From Miltoncostaea marina (GTDB lineage Bacteria > Actinomycetota > Thermoleophilia > Miltoncostaeales > Miltoncostaeaceae), in the NCBI RefSeq assembly GCF_018141525.1, contig NZ_CP064655.1, positions 2,016,501 through 2,080,500 on the forward strand: a DNA stretch of 64,000 nt. The letters are read 5' to 3'. Below are positions 18,316-28,056 of the stretch, one piece after another. Position 1 is the stretch's first letter. Each line of letters starts with the position of its first letter. The position numbers and the translations under genes are program-made. Under the pieces are notes generated by a model. That model was not told where the DNA came from. It ran no database searches and was given only the letters and a program-made list of their open reading frames with translations.

Positions 18316-19223
18316 GCCGTCCCCCACGCGAGCGCACCGCGCCAGCCGCGCAGGAACGCCGACGCCTCCATCCGCCCCCGGCCGGGCGGCTGCAGCTCGA
18401 TGATCTCGAGCGAGCCCTCCGCGCAGCCGGCCACCAGGCGGCCGTCGCGCCGCGACAGGCCCGCGGGGGCCGCGTCCGCGCTGGCCCGGGCCCGCCAGAC
18501 CTTGAACGGCTCGCCGTCGATGCGGCAGACGGCTCCGATGTGGGGCGACAGCGCGCGCACCCGGCGGGCGAGCGCCTCCGCGGGCTCGGCGAGGTCGAGC
18601 ACGCGGTCCTCGGCGGTGATCTTCGGGGCCAGCGAGACGCCCTCCTCGGGCTGCGGGCGGGGGCGGGCGGTGCCGTCGGCCAGCGCGGTGAGCGCGTCGG
18701 CGAGCATGGGTCCGCCCAGCGCGGAGAGGCGCTCGAGCACCGCGCCGGCGTCGTCGTCCTCCGCCACCGGCACGGATCGCGTCGCGAGGATCGGGCCGGT
18801 GTCGAGGCCCGCGTCCATCAGCATGATCGTCACGCCGGTCTCGCGGACGCCGTCGAGCAGCGCGCGCTCGACCGGGGCCGCGCCGCGGTAGGCCGGCAGC
18901 AGCGAGAAGTGCACGTTGACGCACGGCCAGCGCCCCAGGACCCCCTCGCGAAGGATCTGGCCGAAGGCCACCACGGCGAGCGCCTCGGCGCCGGTCGCGG
19001 CGATCTGCTCCAGCACGTCGGGGTCGTTGATCGTGCGGGGGCGCAGCACGGGGATGCCGAGCTCCTGCGCCGCGGCCGCGACGGGCGTGGGCGTGGGCGT
19101 GCGCCCGCGGCCACGCACCCGGTCGGGCTGGGACACGACGACGGTGACCTCATGGCCGGAGCCCGCGAGCGCGCGGAGCGGCGGGACCGCCGCCTCGGGG
19201 CTGCCCGCGAAGGCGACGCGCAT
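18312..19223 (-). CDS. fmt: Methionyl-tRNA formyltransferase
   Basis: Adds the formyl group to initiator Met-tRNA, which Def later removes. It has 303 residues. MRVAFAGSPEAAVPPL at the start, catalytic NVHFSLLPAYRGAAPVERAL and a C-terminal tRNA-binding domain are present. It begins 6 bp after the def stop. The Phe after His in NVHFSLLP replaces the usual Gly/Ala and is probably neutral. Confidence 0.96.
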   Translation of the reverse strand: MRVAFAGSPEAAVPPLRALAGSGHEVTVVVSQPDRVRGRGRTPTPTPVAAAAQELGIPVLRPRTINDPDVLEQIAATGAEALAVVAFGQILREGVLGRWPCVNVHFSLLPAYRGAAPVERALLDGVRETGVTIMLMDAGLDTGPILATRSVPVAEDDDAGAVLERLSALGGPMLADALTALADGTARPRPQPEEGVSLAPKITAEDRVLDLAEPAEALARRVRALSPHIGAVCRIDGEPFKVWRARASADAAPAGLSRRDGRLVAGCAEGSLEIIELQPPGRGRMEASAFLRGWRGALAWGTA

Positions 19224-19229
19224 CGCGCG

Positions 19230-19769
19230 TCACCCCCCGTTTCGCAGGGCCCGGAGGGCTTCGCGGCGCTGCTCGGGCGCCGTGCGGTCGAGGATCAGGA
19301 CGCCGTCGAGGTGGTCGAGCTCGTGCTGCACCACGCGGGCGGCGAAGCCCTCGGGCTCCAGCTCGACGGGGCGCCCGTGCACGTCCTGCGCGCGCAGCCG
19401 CACGGCCACCGCGCGGGGCACCTCGACGCTGATCTCGCCGATCGACAGGCAGCCCTCGTAGTCGTCCTCCTCCTCCTCGGAGCGCCAGACGATCTCGGGG
19501 TTGCAGAGGACGGTCGGCTCCTCGTCCTCGCCCAGCATGGCCACGACCAGGCGGCGCAGCGAGCCCACCTGGGGAGCCGCCAGGCCCACCCCGCGGGCGT
19601 CGTGCATGATCGCGACCATCCGCTCCGCCTCGTCGCGCAGCGCCTCGTCGAACGCGCTCACCGGCAGCGCCGGGGCGCGCAGCACGGGGTCGCCGAGCTG
19701 GCGGATCTGCGCGAGCGCGGCGAGACGCCGGCGCTCGAGGACGGGGTCGTCGAGGGCGCGCGAGGACAC
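19230..19769 (-). CDS. def: Peptide deformylase
   Basis: Iron or zinc enzyme that removes the N-formyl group from new proteins. It has 179 residues with all three motifs: GVGLAAPQ, EGCLSI and QHELDHLDG. The GTG at 19769 has TAGAGT 6 nt upstream, a leaderless promoter pattern, so it is both the likely start and the head of the eight-gene operon ending at ribH. A repeat array lies 53 bp upstream of its -10 box. Confidence 0.96.
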   Translation of the reverse strand: MSSRALDDPVLERRRLAALAQIRQLGDPVLRAPALPVSAFDEALRDEAERMVAIMHDARGVGLAAPQVGSLRRLVVAMLGEDEEPTVLCNPEIVWRSEEEEDDYEGCLSIGEISVEVPRAVAVRLRAQDVHGRPVELEPEGFAARVVQHELDHLDGVLILDRTAPEQRREALRALRNGG

Positions 19770-19775
19770 GCCACG

Positions 19776-19781
19776 ACTCTA
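19776..19781 (-). promoter_or_regulatory. -10 box for the def-rib operon, leaderless layout
   Basis: TAGAGT (TAnnnT) 6 nt before the def GTG on the minus strand. The first gene of eight overlapping genes starts here, so it is probably the main promoter for deformylase, formyltransferase and riboflavin genes. No -35 is obvious; the upstream DNA becomes repeat array A. Confidence 0.5.
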
Positions 19782-19833
19782 GCACCGGGCCACTGCGGGC
19801 CCCCGGCCGCCTCCTTGGGCGCCCCGTCCGGCG

Positions 19834-20318
19834 TGCTCACTCGGGCGCGGGCGCGCCGCTCACTTGGGCGACCGGCCGGCCGCCCGGCCCAGGTCGCTTC
19901 CCGGCCATGCTCACTTGGGCGCGAGCGCGCCGCTCACTCGGGCGATCAACGGCCGGGCGCCGGGGTCGTCCCCGGCGCGCTCACTCGGGAGCGAGCGCCG
20001 CTCAGTTGGGCGACCGGCCGCCCGACCCAGGTCGCTGCCCAGCCATGCTCACTTGGGCGCGAGCGCGCCGCTCACTTGGGCGATCCCCCGCGCGGCCGGC
20101 TCGGACGATTCGGTCGCACGACCTCGGCGGCGTCCGCGGCCATGCCCACTCGGGCGCGAACGCGCCGCCCATTCGCGCGATCGGCCGCCGGCCCGGGTCG
20201 CTTCCCGGCCATGCCCACTCGGGCGCGAACGCGCCGCCCATTCGCGCGATCGCCCCGCTCGGGGCGCCGCTCCCCGAACCTGCCCACTCACGCGCGGGGA
20301 CGCCGCTCGCGCGAGCGA
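19834..20318. repeat. Repeat array A: seven units of paired 12-bp dyads
   Basis: Fills most of the 589-bp gap between the kinase stop and def. Seven units start at 19835, 19909, 19979, 20047, 20144, 20213 and 20282, that is 74, 70, 68, 97, 69 and 69 bp apart. Each holds two 12-bp dyads close to GCYC-N4-GRGC (best form GCTCACTTGGGC) whose starts are 23 bp apart in six units and 21 in unit three. The 11-bp link is GCGARCGCGCC in most units. A third segment (about GGTCGCTTCCCGGCCAT) completes a 69-bp unit, equal to three times 23. Units 5-7 drift to GCCCACTCGGGC and GCCCATTCGCGC. It is not coding (unit lengths break every frame) and not a CRISPR array. Confidence 0.85.
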
Positions 20319-20358
20319 CCCGCCGCCGAGCCCGCCCGGGTGCGCCGCGCGCGCCGGG

Positions 20359-21774
20359 TCAGGCGGGGGGCGCCTGGGCCTCGCGGCCCGGGGCCGTCGC
20401 CAGCCGCGCGGCCAGCTCGGGCACCGCCGCGCCGGACCCCCGCACGACGACGGCGCGACGCCCGCGGGCGTCGGCGACGGCGAGCAGGGCCCAGCGCTCG
20501 CCGACGCCCGCCAGGTCGGTGGTCAGGGTGGCGACGAGGCCAGCGGGACGGCCGGCGGCGAGGAGCGGCTCCACCCGGTGGCCGGCCGCCTCCAGCAGCC
20601 GGCGGGTGGCGGCGAGCTCGGCCCAGCCGCCGGAGGTGGCGGCCACGTCGGCGGCGCCGATCCGCGCCACGCCGGCGCCCTCGGCCGGCGCGATGCCGGG
20701 CAGGTCGGTCGCGTCCGCGCGGCGGCCGGTCACCTCGCCGTCCGGGCCCGGCACGGTCGGCGCCACGGCCGCGGCCACCATCACCGGCGCCGGGGGCGGC
20801 GGCGGGGCGGCGCCGGAGGTGAGCGCGATCGTGAGGCCCGCGGCCGCGCCGCCGGCCGCCAGGGCGCCGGCGGCCACGAGCGCCGCGGGCACGAGCCGGG
20901 CGGCCCGGCGGCGGCGCCGGCCGCGCGGGGTGAGGCGGGTCACCGCGCCGGCGCCGTGCCCGAAGGCGGCCGCGAGTCCCTCCACGAGCCCGATCGCGCT
21001 GCGCGGCCGCCCGGCGGGGTCCTTGGCCAGCCCGGCGGCGAGCGCGGCGTCGAGCGCGCGCGGCAGGCCGGGGCGGACGGCCGACGCCCGCGGCGGGCGG
21101 CGGGCGACGTGGGCCGCCAACAGGCCGCTCAGGTCGTCGGCGGCGAAGGGCCGCTCGCCGGTCAGGACCTCGAACGCGGTCACGGCCAGGGCGTAGCGGT
21201 CGGAGGCCGGCGTCGCGCGCCCGCCGGCGATGACCTCCGGGGCGAGGTAGGCGGCCGTGCCGATGAGCTGCCCCTCGCCGGTGAGGGCCGTGGCGTCGAG
21301 GCGCCGGGCGATGCCGAAGTCGGCGAGCCAGGGGCCGTCCGGGTCGAGCAGGACGTTGGCCGGGGTGACGTCCCGGTGCAGCAGGCCGGCCGCGTGGGCC
21401 GCGTCGAGCGCGCCCGCCACGGCCCGCAGCGTGGCGAGGGCCTCCGCCGCGGGCGGCGGCCCCGCGGCGAGCCGGCCGGCGAGGCTGCCGCCGCGGGCGA
21501 GCGGCATCACCAGGTATCCGCGGCCGTCGTCCTCCCCCGCGTCGAGCAGGGGCACGACGTGGGGGTGACGCAGCGCGGCCAGCGCGTGGCGCTCGCGCCG
21601 GAAGCGCGCACGGAAGGCGTCGTCGGCCCACACCGCACGCCCGAACAGCTTCACGGCCGCGGGGCTGCCGTCGGCGACGCGCCGGGCGCGGAGGACCGTC
21701 GCCTGGCCGCCGCCCCCGATGCGCTCGCCGAGCTCCCACGCCCCGGCGAGCGACGCCGGGGCGACCGCGGTCAT
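20359..21774 (-). CDS. Membrane serine/threonine protein kinase
   Basis: PknB-type kinase of 471 residues. The kinase domain (about 12-270) has the Gly-rich loop GERIGGGGQA, Lys in AAVKLF, HRDVTPANVLL (catalytic Asp), DFG and APE. One transmembrane segment follows at about 293-317, then an Ala/Pro-rich linker and an external domain of about 130 residues without PASTA repeats; I do not recognise it. The gene begins 4 bp after the stop of the preceding gene, so the two are probably co-transcribed. The target and signal are unknown. Confidence 0.88.
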   Translation of the reverse strand: MTAVAPASLAGAWELGERIGGGGQATVLRARRVADGSPAAVKLFGRAVWADDAFRARFRRERHALAALRHPHVVPLLDAGEDDGRGYLVMPLARGGSLAGRLAAGPPPAAEALATLRAVAGALDAAHAAGLLHRDVTPANVLLDPDGPWLADFGIARRLDATALTGEGQLIGTAAYLAPEVIAGGRATPASDRYALAVTAFEVLTGERPFAADDLSGLLAAHVARRPPRASAVRPGLPRALDAALAAGLAKDPAGRPRSAIGLVEGLAAAFGHGAGAVTRLTPRGRRRRRAARLVPAALVAAGALAAGGAAAGLTIALTSGAAPPPPPAPVMVAAAVAPTVPGPDGEVTGRRADATDLPGIAPAEGAGVARIGAADVAATSGGWAELAATRRLLEAAGHRVEPLLAAGRPAGLVATLTTDLAGVGERWALLAVADARGRRAVVVRGSGAAVPELAARLATAPGREAQAPPA

Positions 21775-21778
21775 GCGC

Positions 21779-22645
21779 TCACCGCCGCGGCGGCAGCAGC
21801 GACCGCGCCACCGCGTGGCTCCACGCGCGGGCGGCCAGGTAGTCGTCGGCCGAGCGCACGTCGAGGCGCCGGCGCCCCTCGCCGGCGTCGGCGAAGCCCG
21901 GGCCGCCGTCGCCCCCGGCCAGGGTCAGGCTCAGGCCCGCGTCGCCCACCGCGATCTCCGCCTGGGGGTCGCCCGTGCGGGGGAAGGCCACGCGCGCGGC
22001 GCCGGCCTCGTTGGTGATCCGCGGCGCGGGGGCCAGGTCGTTGAGGTCGAAGAACATGCCCGCCAGGCTCGGCCGCAGCGGCTGCTCGACCATGGGCATG
22101 AGGCCCTCGAGCCGGTAGAGCTCCGCGACGCGCGGGGTGAAGAAGTACTCGGCCTCACGCAGCAGGAGCAGGTCGGTGCCCTGCGCCCGGCCGCGCTCGG
22201 GGCGCTCCTGGACCCAGTCGCGCACCCGCAGCCAGCTGCGGTGGTGGATGTTGCGGCGGCCGCCGTCGGCGGCGGCCTGCACCGACGCGGGCGGCTTGCG
22301 GTCCGGCGTCACGGCCACCACCAGCGCGCGGTCGTAGGCGCCCTCGGTGAGCGCGTCGTACGTCGCCGCCAGCCGCTCGGCGTCGTCGGCGTCGAAGGCG
22401 AGCGTCGCGTGCACCGCGAAGGTCCAGCCCGCTCCGCGGGCCACGATGTCCGCCGTCAGGCCGTCCGCCAGCGGGCGCTGCTCGCGCACGAGCAGGGCGT
22501 CCGCGTCGGGGAGCGCCTCGCCGGTGATCTCCTCCACGAGCGCGGTCCGGGTCTCCGGGCCACCCAGCCCGAGCAGCGTGGCGAGGACGTGGACCCACTG
22601 CTCGCGGGGGTCGCTGGACGCCTCGAAAAGGCGGGGAACCGGCAT
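21779..22645 (-). CDS. Uncharacterised protein, possible degenerate PD-(D/E)XK fold
   Basis: 288 residues, no firm family. Residues about 60-120 (DGLTADIVARGAGWTFAVHA, then a helix and YDRALVVAVTP) follow the strand-helix pattern of PD-(D/E)XK nucleases, but where the acidic residue and Lys should be it reads VHAT, so nuclease activity is doubtful. ATG at 22645 has AAGGAGCG about 10 nt upstream and a -10 box TACGCT at 22683-22688. It is encoded directly upstream of the kinase and may be its substrate or regulator; that is inference. Confidence 0.6.
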   Translation of the reverse strand: MPVPRLFEASSDPREQWVHVLATLLGLGGPETRTALVEEITGEALPDADALLVREQRPLADGLTADIVARGAGWTFAVHATLAFDADDAERLAATYDALTEGAYDRALVVAVTPDRKPPASVQAAADGGRRNIHHRSWLRVRDWVQERPERGRAQGTDLLLLREAEYFFTPRVAELYRLEGLMPMVEQPLRPSLAGMFFDLNDLAPAPRITNEAGAARVAFPRTGDPQAEIAVGDAGLSLTLAGGDGGPGFADAGEGRRRLDVRSADDYLAARAWSHAVARSLLPPRR

Positions 22646-22682
22646 GGACGAGCGCTCCTTGGCTTGGGACGGACCGCCGGGG

Positions 22683-22688
22683 AGCGTA
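22683..22688 (-). promoter_or_regulatory. -10 box for the nuclease-like gene and kinase
   Basis: TACGCT (TAnnnT) on the minus strand; predicted leader about 30 nt with AAGGAG before the ATG at 22645. Confidence 0.4.
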
Positions 22689-24977
22689 GCGGACACCGCC
22701 CGTGCGGACCCCCGCGTCTCACGCGGCGAGATCCGCCCGGCGGCCGCCGCTCAGCCGTCCTGCGGGTCGACGTCGACCACGGCGCGGACGCCCGCGCGCC
22801 GCATCGCCGCGGCGCCCGCGTCGAGCACGGCGCGCAGCGGCGCCGTCGCCTGCGAGGCGCGGTCGGCGCGCAGCGTCAGGGCCCGGCGGGTGCGCCCCCG
22901 CAACCGGTGGAGCGGCGCCGGCCCGAGCACGCCCACGTCCGGGGCCGACCCGCGCACGCCCGCGGCGAGGTCGTCGGCCGCGCGCGCCACCGCGGCCGGG
23001 TCGTCGCCCTCCACCACCACGCGCACCAGGTGACCGAACGGCGGCAGGCGGTGGGCCCGCCGGCGCTCCACCTCCCCCTCGAGGAACTCCTCGACGGCGT
23101 GCGCGGCGCCGAGCCGCACCGCGCGCGCCTGCGGCTCGTAGGCCTGCACGATCACCCGGGCCGGCTCGCCGCGCCGGCCGGCCCGGCCGGCGAGCTGCAC
23201 GATCAGCGACAGGGCGCGCTCCTCGGATCGGAAGCCGGCGAACTGCAGCGGCGCGTCGGCGTCGACCGCCCCCGCGACCGTGACGTCGGGCAGGTCGTGG
23301 CCCTTCGCCACCATCTGGGTGCCGAGCAGGATCGCCGCGCCGGGCCGCGCGAACTCGTCCAGCAGCCGGGCGACCGCGCCGCGCCCGGCCGCGCTCGAGC
23401 CGTCCATACGCACGATGCGGGCCATCGGCACCAGGCGGCGCAGCGCCGCCTCGACCCCCTGGGAGCCGGCCCCCTGGCGGGCCACGTCGGCGCCCGCGCA
23501 CGACGGGCACACGCCGGGTACGGGCGCCTCGTGGCCGCAGTGATGGCACGCCAGCCGGCGCGGGCCCTCGTGCTGCACCAGCGCGACGTCGCAGTGCGGG
23601 CAGCGGGCGATCCAGCCGCACGCGCGGCAGAGCGCCATGAGCGAGAACCCGCGGCGGCTCGCCAGCACGATCGCCTTCTCGCCGCGCAGCGCCGCGGCGT
23701 GGAGCGCTGACGCCAGCGGGCGCGACACCGGCCCGGGGCCCTGCATGCGCATGTCGACGACCTCCACCCGCGGCAGCGTGGAGCCGTCCGCGCGCGCGGG
23801 GAGTGTGCGGCGCGGCAGCGCGTGCCACGCCTCGGGGCGCGGCGTGGCGCTGCCGTAGACGACCGCCGCCCCGGCGTCGCGCGCACGCCGCGCGGCGACC
23901 TGGCGCGCGTCGTAGCGCGGCGAGGAGTCCTGCTTGTACGAGGGGTCGTGCTCTTCGTCGACGACGATCAGGCCGAGCCGGGCGACCGGGGCGAAGACGG
24001 CCGAGCGGGCGCCGAGCACCACGTCGGCCTCGCCCTCGCGCACCCGGCGGTGCTCGTGGGCGCGCTCGGCCGGCGAGAGCGCCGAGTGCCACACGGCCAC
24101 GCCGGGCCCGAGGCGCGCGCGCAGCCGGCCGAGCAGCTGGGGGGTGAGCGCGATCTCGGGCACGAGCACGAGGCTGCCGAGGCCGCGCCCACGGGCGGCC
24201 TCGATCGCGCGCAGGTAGACCTCCGTCTTGCCGGAGCCGGTCACGCCGTGCAGCAGCATCGCCCCGCCGCCGCCCGCGACCAGGCCCTCGATCGCCTCGG
24301 CCGCCCCGCGCTGGGCCGGGGTGAGCGCGGGCGGCGCGTCGCGGGCCGGCGCGGGGCCGCCCGCGGAGCCGAGCGGGTCGGGCACGTCGCGCTCGGCCGC
24401 GAGCGCGATGAGGCCGTCGGCGGCCATGCGACGCAGCGTGGGCAGCGTGGTGCCGGCGCGTCGCACGAGCTCGGCGGCCGCCAGCGCGCCGCCCGCCTCG
24501 CGCAGCGCCGCCGCCACGACCCGGCGGCGGTCCGTGCCCGGCGCGCCGGCGTCGTCGGCCAGGCGCGCGACCAGCCGCTCGCGGGGCCGGCCGGGCGGTG
24601 GTTCGAGCACCCACTCGCCGCCGGCCGCGCGCCGCAGGCGCCCGCCGCCCCCCGGCGGCAGCACCAGGCGCAGGCACGCGGCGAGCGGCGCGAGGTAGTA
24701 GCGGGCGACCCAGCCGGCCAGGTCGAGCAGCGCGGCCGGCACGGGCGGCCCGTCGACCGCCCCGGCGAGCGGCTGCAGGCGCCCCTCGTGGGTCGGCGCG
24801 CCGCGCCCCACCACGACGCCGAGGATGCGGCGCGGCCCGAGCGGGCACACCACGAGCGCGCCCGGCACCGCCGCGCCGTCGAGGTGCGGCGGCACGGCGT
24901 AGTCGAGGACCCGGTCGAGCGCGCGCGCCTCGACCAGGGGCAGGACCTGGGCGGCGGCCGTCCCGGCCGCGTCGGGC

Positions 24978-26171
<1,194 letters not shown>

Positions 26172-26206
26172 CGACTGGCGTCTCCTTCAGGTGGCAGGCG
26201 GCGGGC

Positions 26207-26212
26207 AGCATA
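26207..26212 (-). promoter_or_regulatory. -10 box for metK-priA
   Basis: TATGCT (TAnnnT), minus strand, about 36 nt before the metK ATG with the ribosome-binding site AAGGAG between. The expected -35 region is G-rich and shows no match. Confidence 0.45.
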
Positions 26213-26242
26213 CCAAGGGCCCCTGTCGCCCCCCTCGGCCGC

Positions 26243-26277
26243 GCGGGCCCCGCGCCGGCGCGCGGCGCGGGGCCCGC
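26243..26277 (-). terminator. Perfect 14-bp GC hairpin after the lipoprotein gene
   Basis: 26243-26256 pairs perfectly with 26264-26277 around a 7-nt loop, 6 bp beyond the lipoprotein stop and upstream of metK. There is no T tract. Its place just before the metK promoter suggests it shields that promoter from read-through. Confidence 0.75.
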
Positions 26278-26283
26278 CGGGCG

Positions 26284-27936
26284 TCAGCCGGTGATGCGGA
26301 CGAACACCTCGAAGGTCGGCGTCTCGCCGCCGGTCGTCCACGCGGAGACGCTCTTCAGCGGCCGCAGGTTGGCCAGGTCCTTCCGCGACGCGTCGCGGAA
26401 GGCGCCGGCGCGCTCCGCGGCGGCGACGGCCTGCTCGACGTCCAGCCACGCCAGCGAGGTGACCTCGCCCGGCATGCCGTCGGTCGCCGCGCGGAAGTCG
26501 GCCGCATCGGCCAGCGGGGCGGTCGGGCGCTGGACGGCCGTCACGGCGCGCGGGGTGGTGCCCACGATCGCCAGGTCGCCGTCCACGCCGTACACGACGC
26601 CCGCCTGCGGCGACAGCGGCAGGCGCCAGCCCTGCACCCCGGCCGCGAGGTCGACCCGCTGCCACTGCGGCACGCGCGTCTGCGGGCTGAAGCTGCGCAG
26701 CAGCTGCGGCACGCCGGTGCGCAGCGCGTCGAGCGTGCGCGTGGCCGCGGCGCCGTCCTCCACCTGCAGCGCCAGGGCGACGTCCGCGCCGCGGCGGCCG
26801 GCGCCGGTCACGACCAGCGCGTGCTCGCCGGAGGTCAGCGCGGAGAGGTCCTCGAGCGAGACGCCGAGCAGCTGCGGAAGCTGGCCGGTGAGCGCCTCGA
26901 GCTGCTGGTTGGCCTCCGCGCTGCCGCTGGCCATGGCGCGGCGCACGACGTCCGCCACGTTGCTCGAGAGGTCGCTGAAGCCGAGGTACGCGATCGCGTC
27001 GGCGGGCACCTTGCTCGTCAGGCCCGGCGAGAACGCCTCGGCCGCCTGCTCGGGCGCGCCCATCAGGACGCCCTTGACGCGGGCGCCCTCCGCCTCGGCC
27101 ACGAGCGAGGCGGCGAGGACCGCGTCGTCGTAGTCGGCCAGGCCGAGCTGCTGGGCCTGCGGGTTGCCCGCCGCGGCGCTCTGCAGGAACGCGCCGAGGT
27201 CGATGTAGGCGTGGCCGAACGAGTCCTCCGGCAGCTTGCCGAGCGCGTCGGTGAAGCGGTCGGTGCCGCCGAGGGTGCGGTCGCCGCCCGCCTCGTGGGC
27301 GTCGAGCGCCGCGAACAGGTGCTCCTCGGCGTCGGACAGCACCAGCACGCCGTCGGCGACGGCGGTGACCGTGCCGTCGTCGTCGCGGTACCACTCGGCG
27401 CCGGCGTGCTCGCCACCGCGCGTCATGCCCTGATCCTGGAGGAAGGCGCGCACGGCGTCCTCCTTGCCGTCCGTCAGCTCGACCACCCCGACGAACTGCT
27501 GGTCGCCGGCGGCGTCGGCGGCCGCGCCCGCCGCGGCGCCCGGCGCGGTCAGCGCGCGGTCCACCCGGGGCGCCTCCGGCACGCCGAGCGAGGCCACCGC
27601 CGCGCGGTCACCGAGCAGCGGCGCGACGTCGCGCTCGAAGTCGACGTCGTCACCGCGCAGGTCCTCCTGCAGCGAGCGCTTCATCTCCGGATAGGCCGGG
27701 AAGAGCTTGGCGAGCGCGTCCACCTGGGTCCACTGCGGCCCGTCGAAGTCGGTCGACGCCTCGAGGTACATCGGGCTGCCGGCCGGCACGTAGGACGCGA
27801 TCTCACCCGCCGCGGCGCCCCCCTCGGAGTCGCCGCCGCCGCACCCGGCGAGGCCGATCGCGACGCCGGCCAGGGCCGTCGACACGAGCGCGACGCCCGT
27901 GCGTCGCCGCAGTCTCTCGATCATCTGGACGGCCAT
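26284..27936 (-). CDS. DUF3352 lipoprotein
   Basis: 550 residues. A basic N terminus, a hydrophobic segment and the lipobox LAGC (Cys near residue 32) mark an exported lipid-anchored protein. The body matches the DUF3352 family, common in this group: PAGSPMYLEASTDFDGPQW at the start, repeated alpha/beta segments such as ADAIAYLGFSDLSSNVADV, and a C-terminal SVSAWTTGGETPTFEVFVRI. ATG at 27936 has GGAGGT 8 nt upstream, which decides it over the longer frame. The function is unknown. It stands alone, with its own promoter and terminator. Confidence 0.8.
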   Translation of the reverse strand: MAVQMIERLRRRTGVALVSTALAGVAIGLAGCGGGDSEGGAAAGEIASYVPAGSPMYLEASTDFDGPQWTQVDALAKLFPAYPEMKRSLQEDLRGDDVDFERDVAPLLGDRAAVASLGVPEAPRVDRALTAPGAAAGAAADAAGDQQFVGVVELTDGKEDAVRAFLQDQGMTRGGEHAGAEWYRDDDGTVTAVADGVLVLSDAEEHLFAALDAHEAGGDRTLGGTDRFTDALGKLPEDSFGHAYIDLGAFLQSAAAGNPQAQQLGLADYDDAVLAASLVAEAEGARVKGVLMGAPEQAAEAFSPGLTSKVPADAIAYLGFSDLSSNVADVVRRAMASGSAEANQQLEALTGQLPQLLGVSLEDLSALTSGEHALVVTGAGRRGADVALALQVEDGAAATRTLDALRTGVPQLLRSFSPQTRVPQWQRVDLAAGVQGWRLPLSPQAGVVYGVDGDLAIVGTTPRAVTAVQRPTAPLADAADFRAATDGMPGEVTSLAWLDVEQAVAAAERAGAFRDASRKDLANLRPLKSVSAWTTGGETPTFEVFVRITG

Positions 27937-27976
27937 CCGGCGGTACCTCCGAGGTCGGGTCGGGTGCGGCGGATCC

Positions 27977-27982
27977 ACGGTA
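27977..27982 (-). promoter_or_regulatory. -10 box for the DUF3352 lipoprotein gene
   Basis: TACCGT (TAnnnT) on the minus strand, leader about 34 nt, followed by a consensus ribosome-binding site GGAGGT at 27945-27950. Confidence 0.45.
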
Positions 27983-28056
27983 GCAACGGCCTTCGCGGAC
28001 CCCAGTAAAGGAACGGTTCACGGTCGCGGGGCGGCACGGGCCCGCGCCCGCGGCCC

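Noticed and set aside
20002-20291. Open frames across array A on both strands that translate into repeated peptides (for example MGGAFAPEWAWP twice)
   Set aside because: They are by-products of the DNA repeat. Unit distances of 74, 70, 68 and 97 bp change frame between copies, there is no ribosome-binding site, and no family matches.
19834-20318. CRISPR array
   Set aside because: Repeats are imperfect, the dyads are 12 bp, spacers are repeated rather than unique, and no cas gene is near.
26172-26242. SAM riboswitch ahead of metK
   Set aside because: The predicted leader is about 29 nt; no conserved helices fit.
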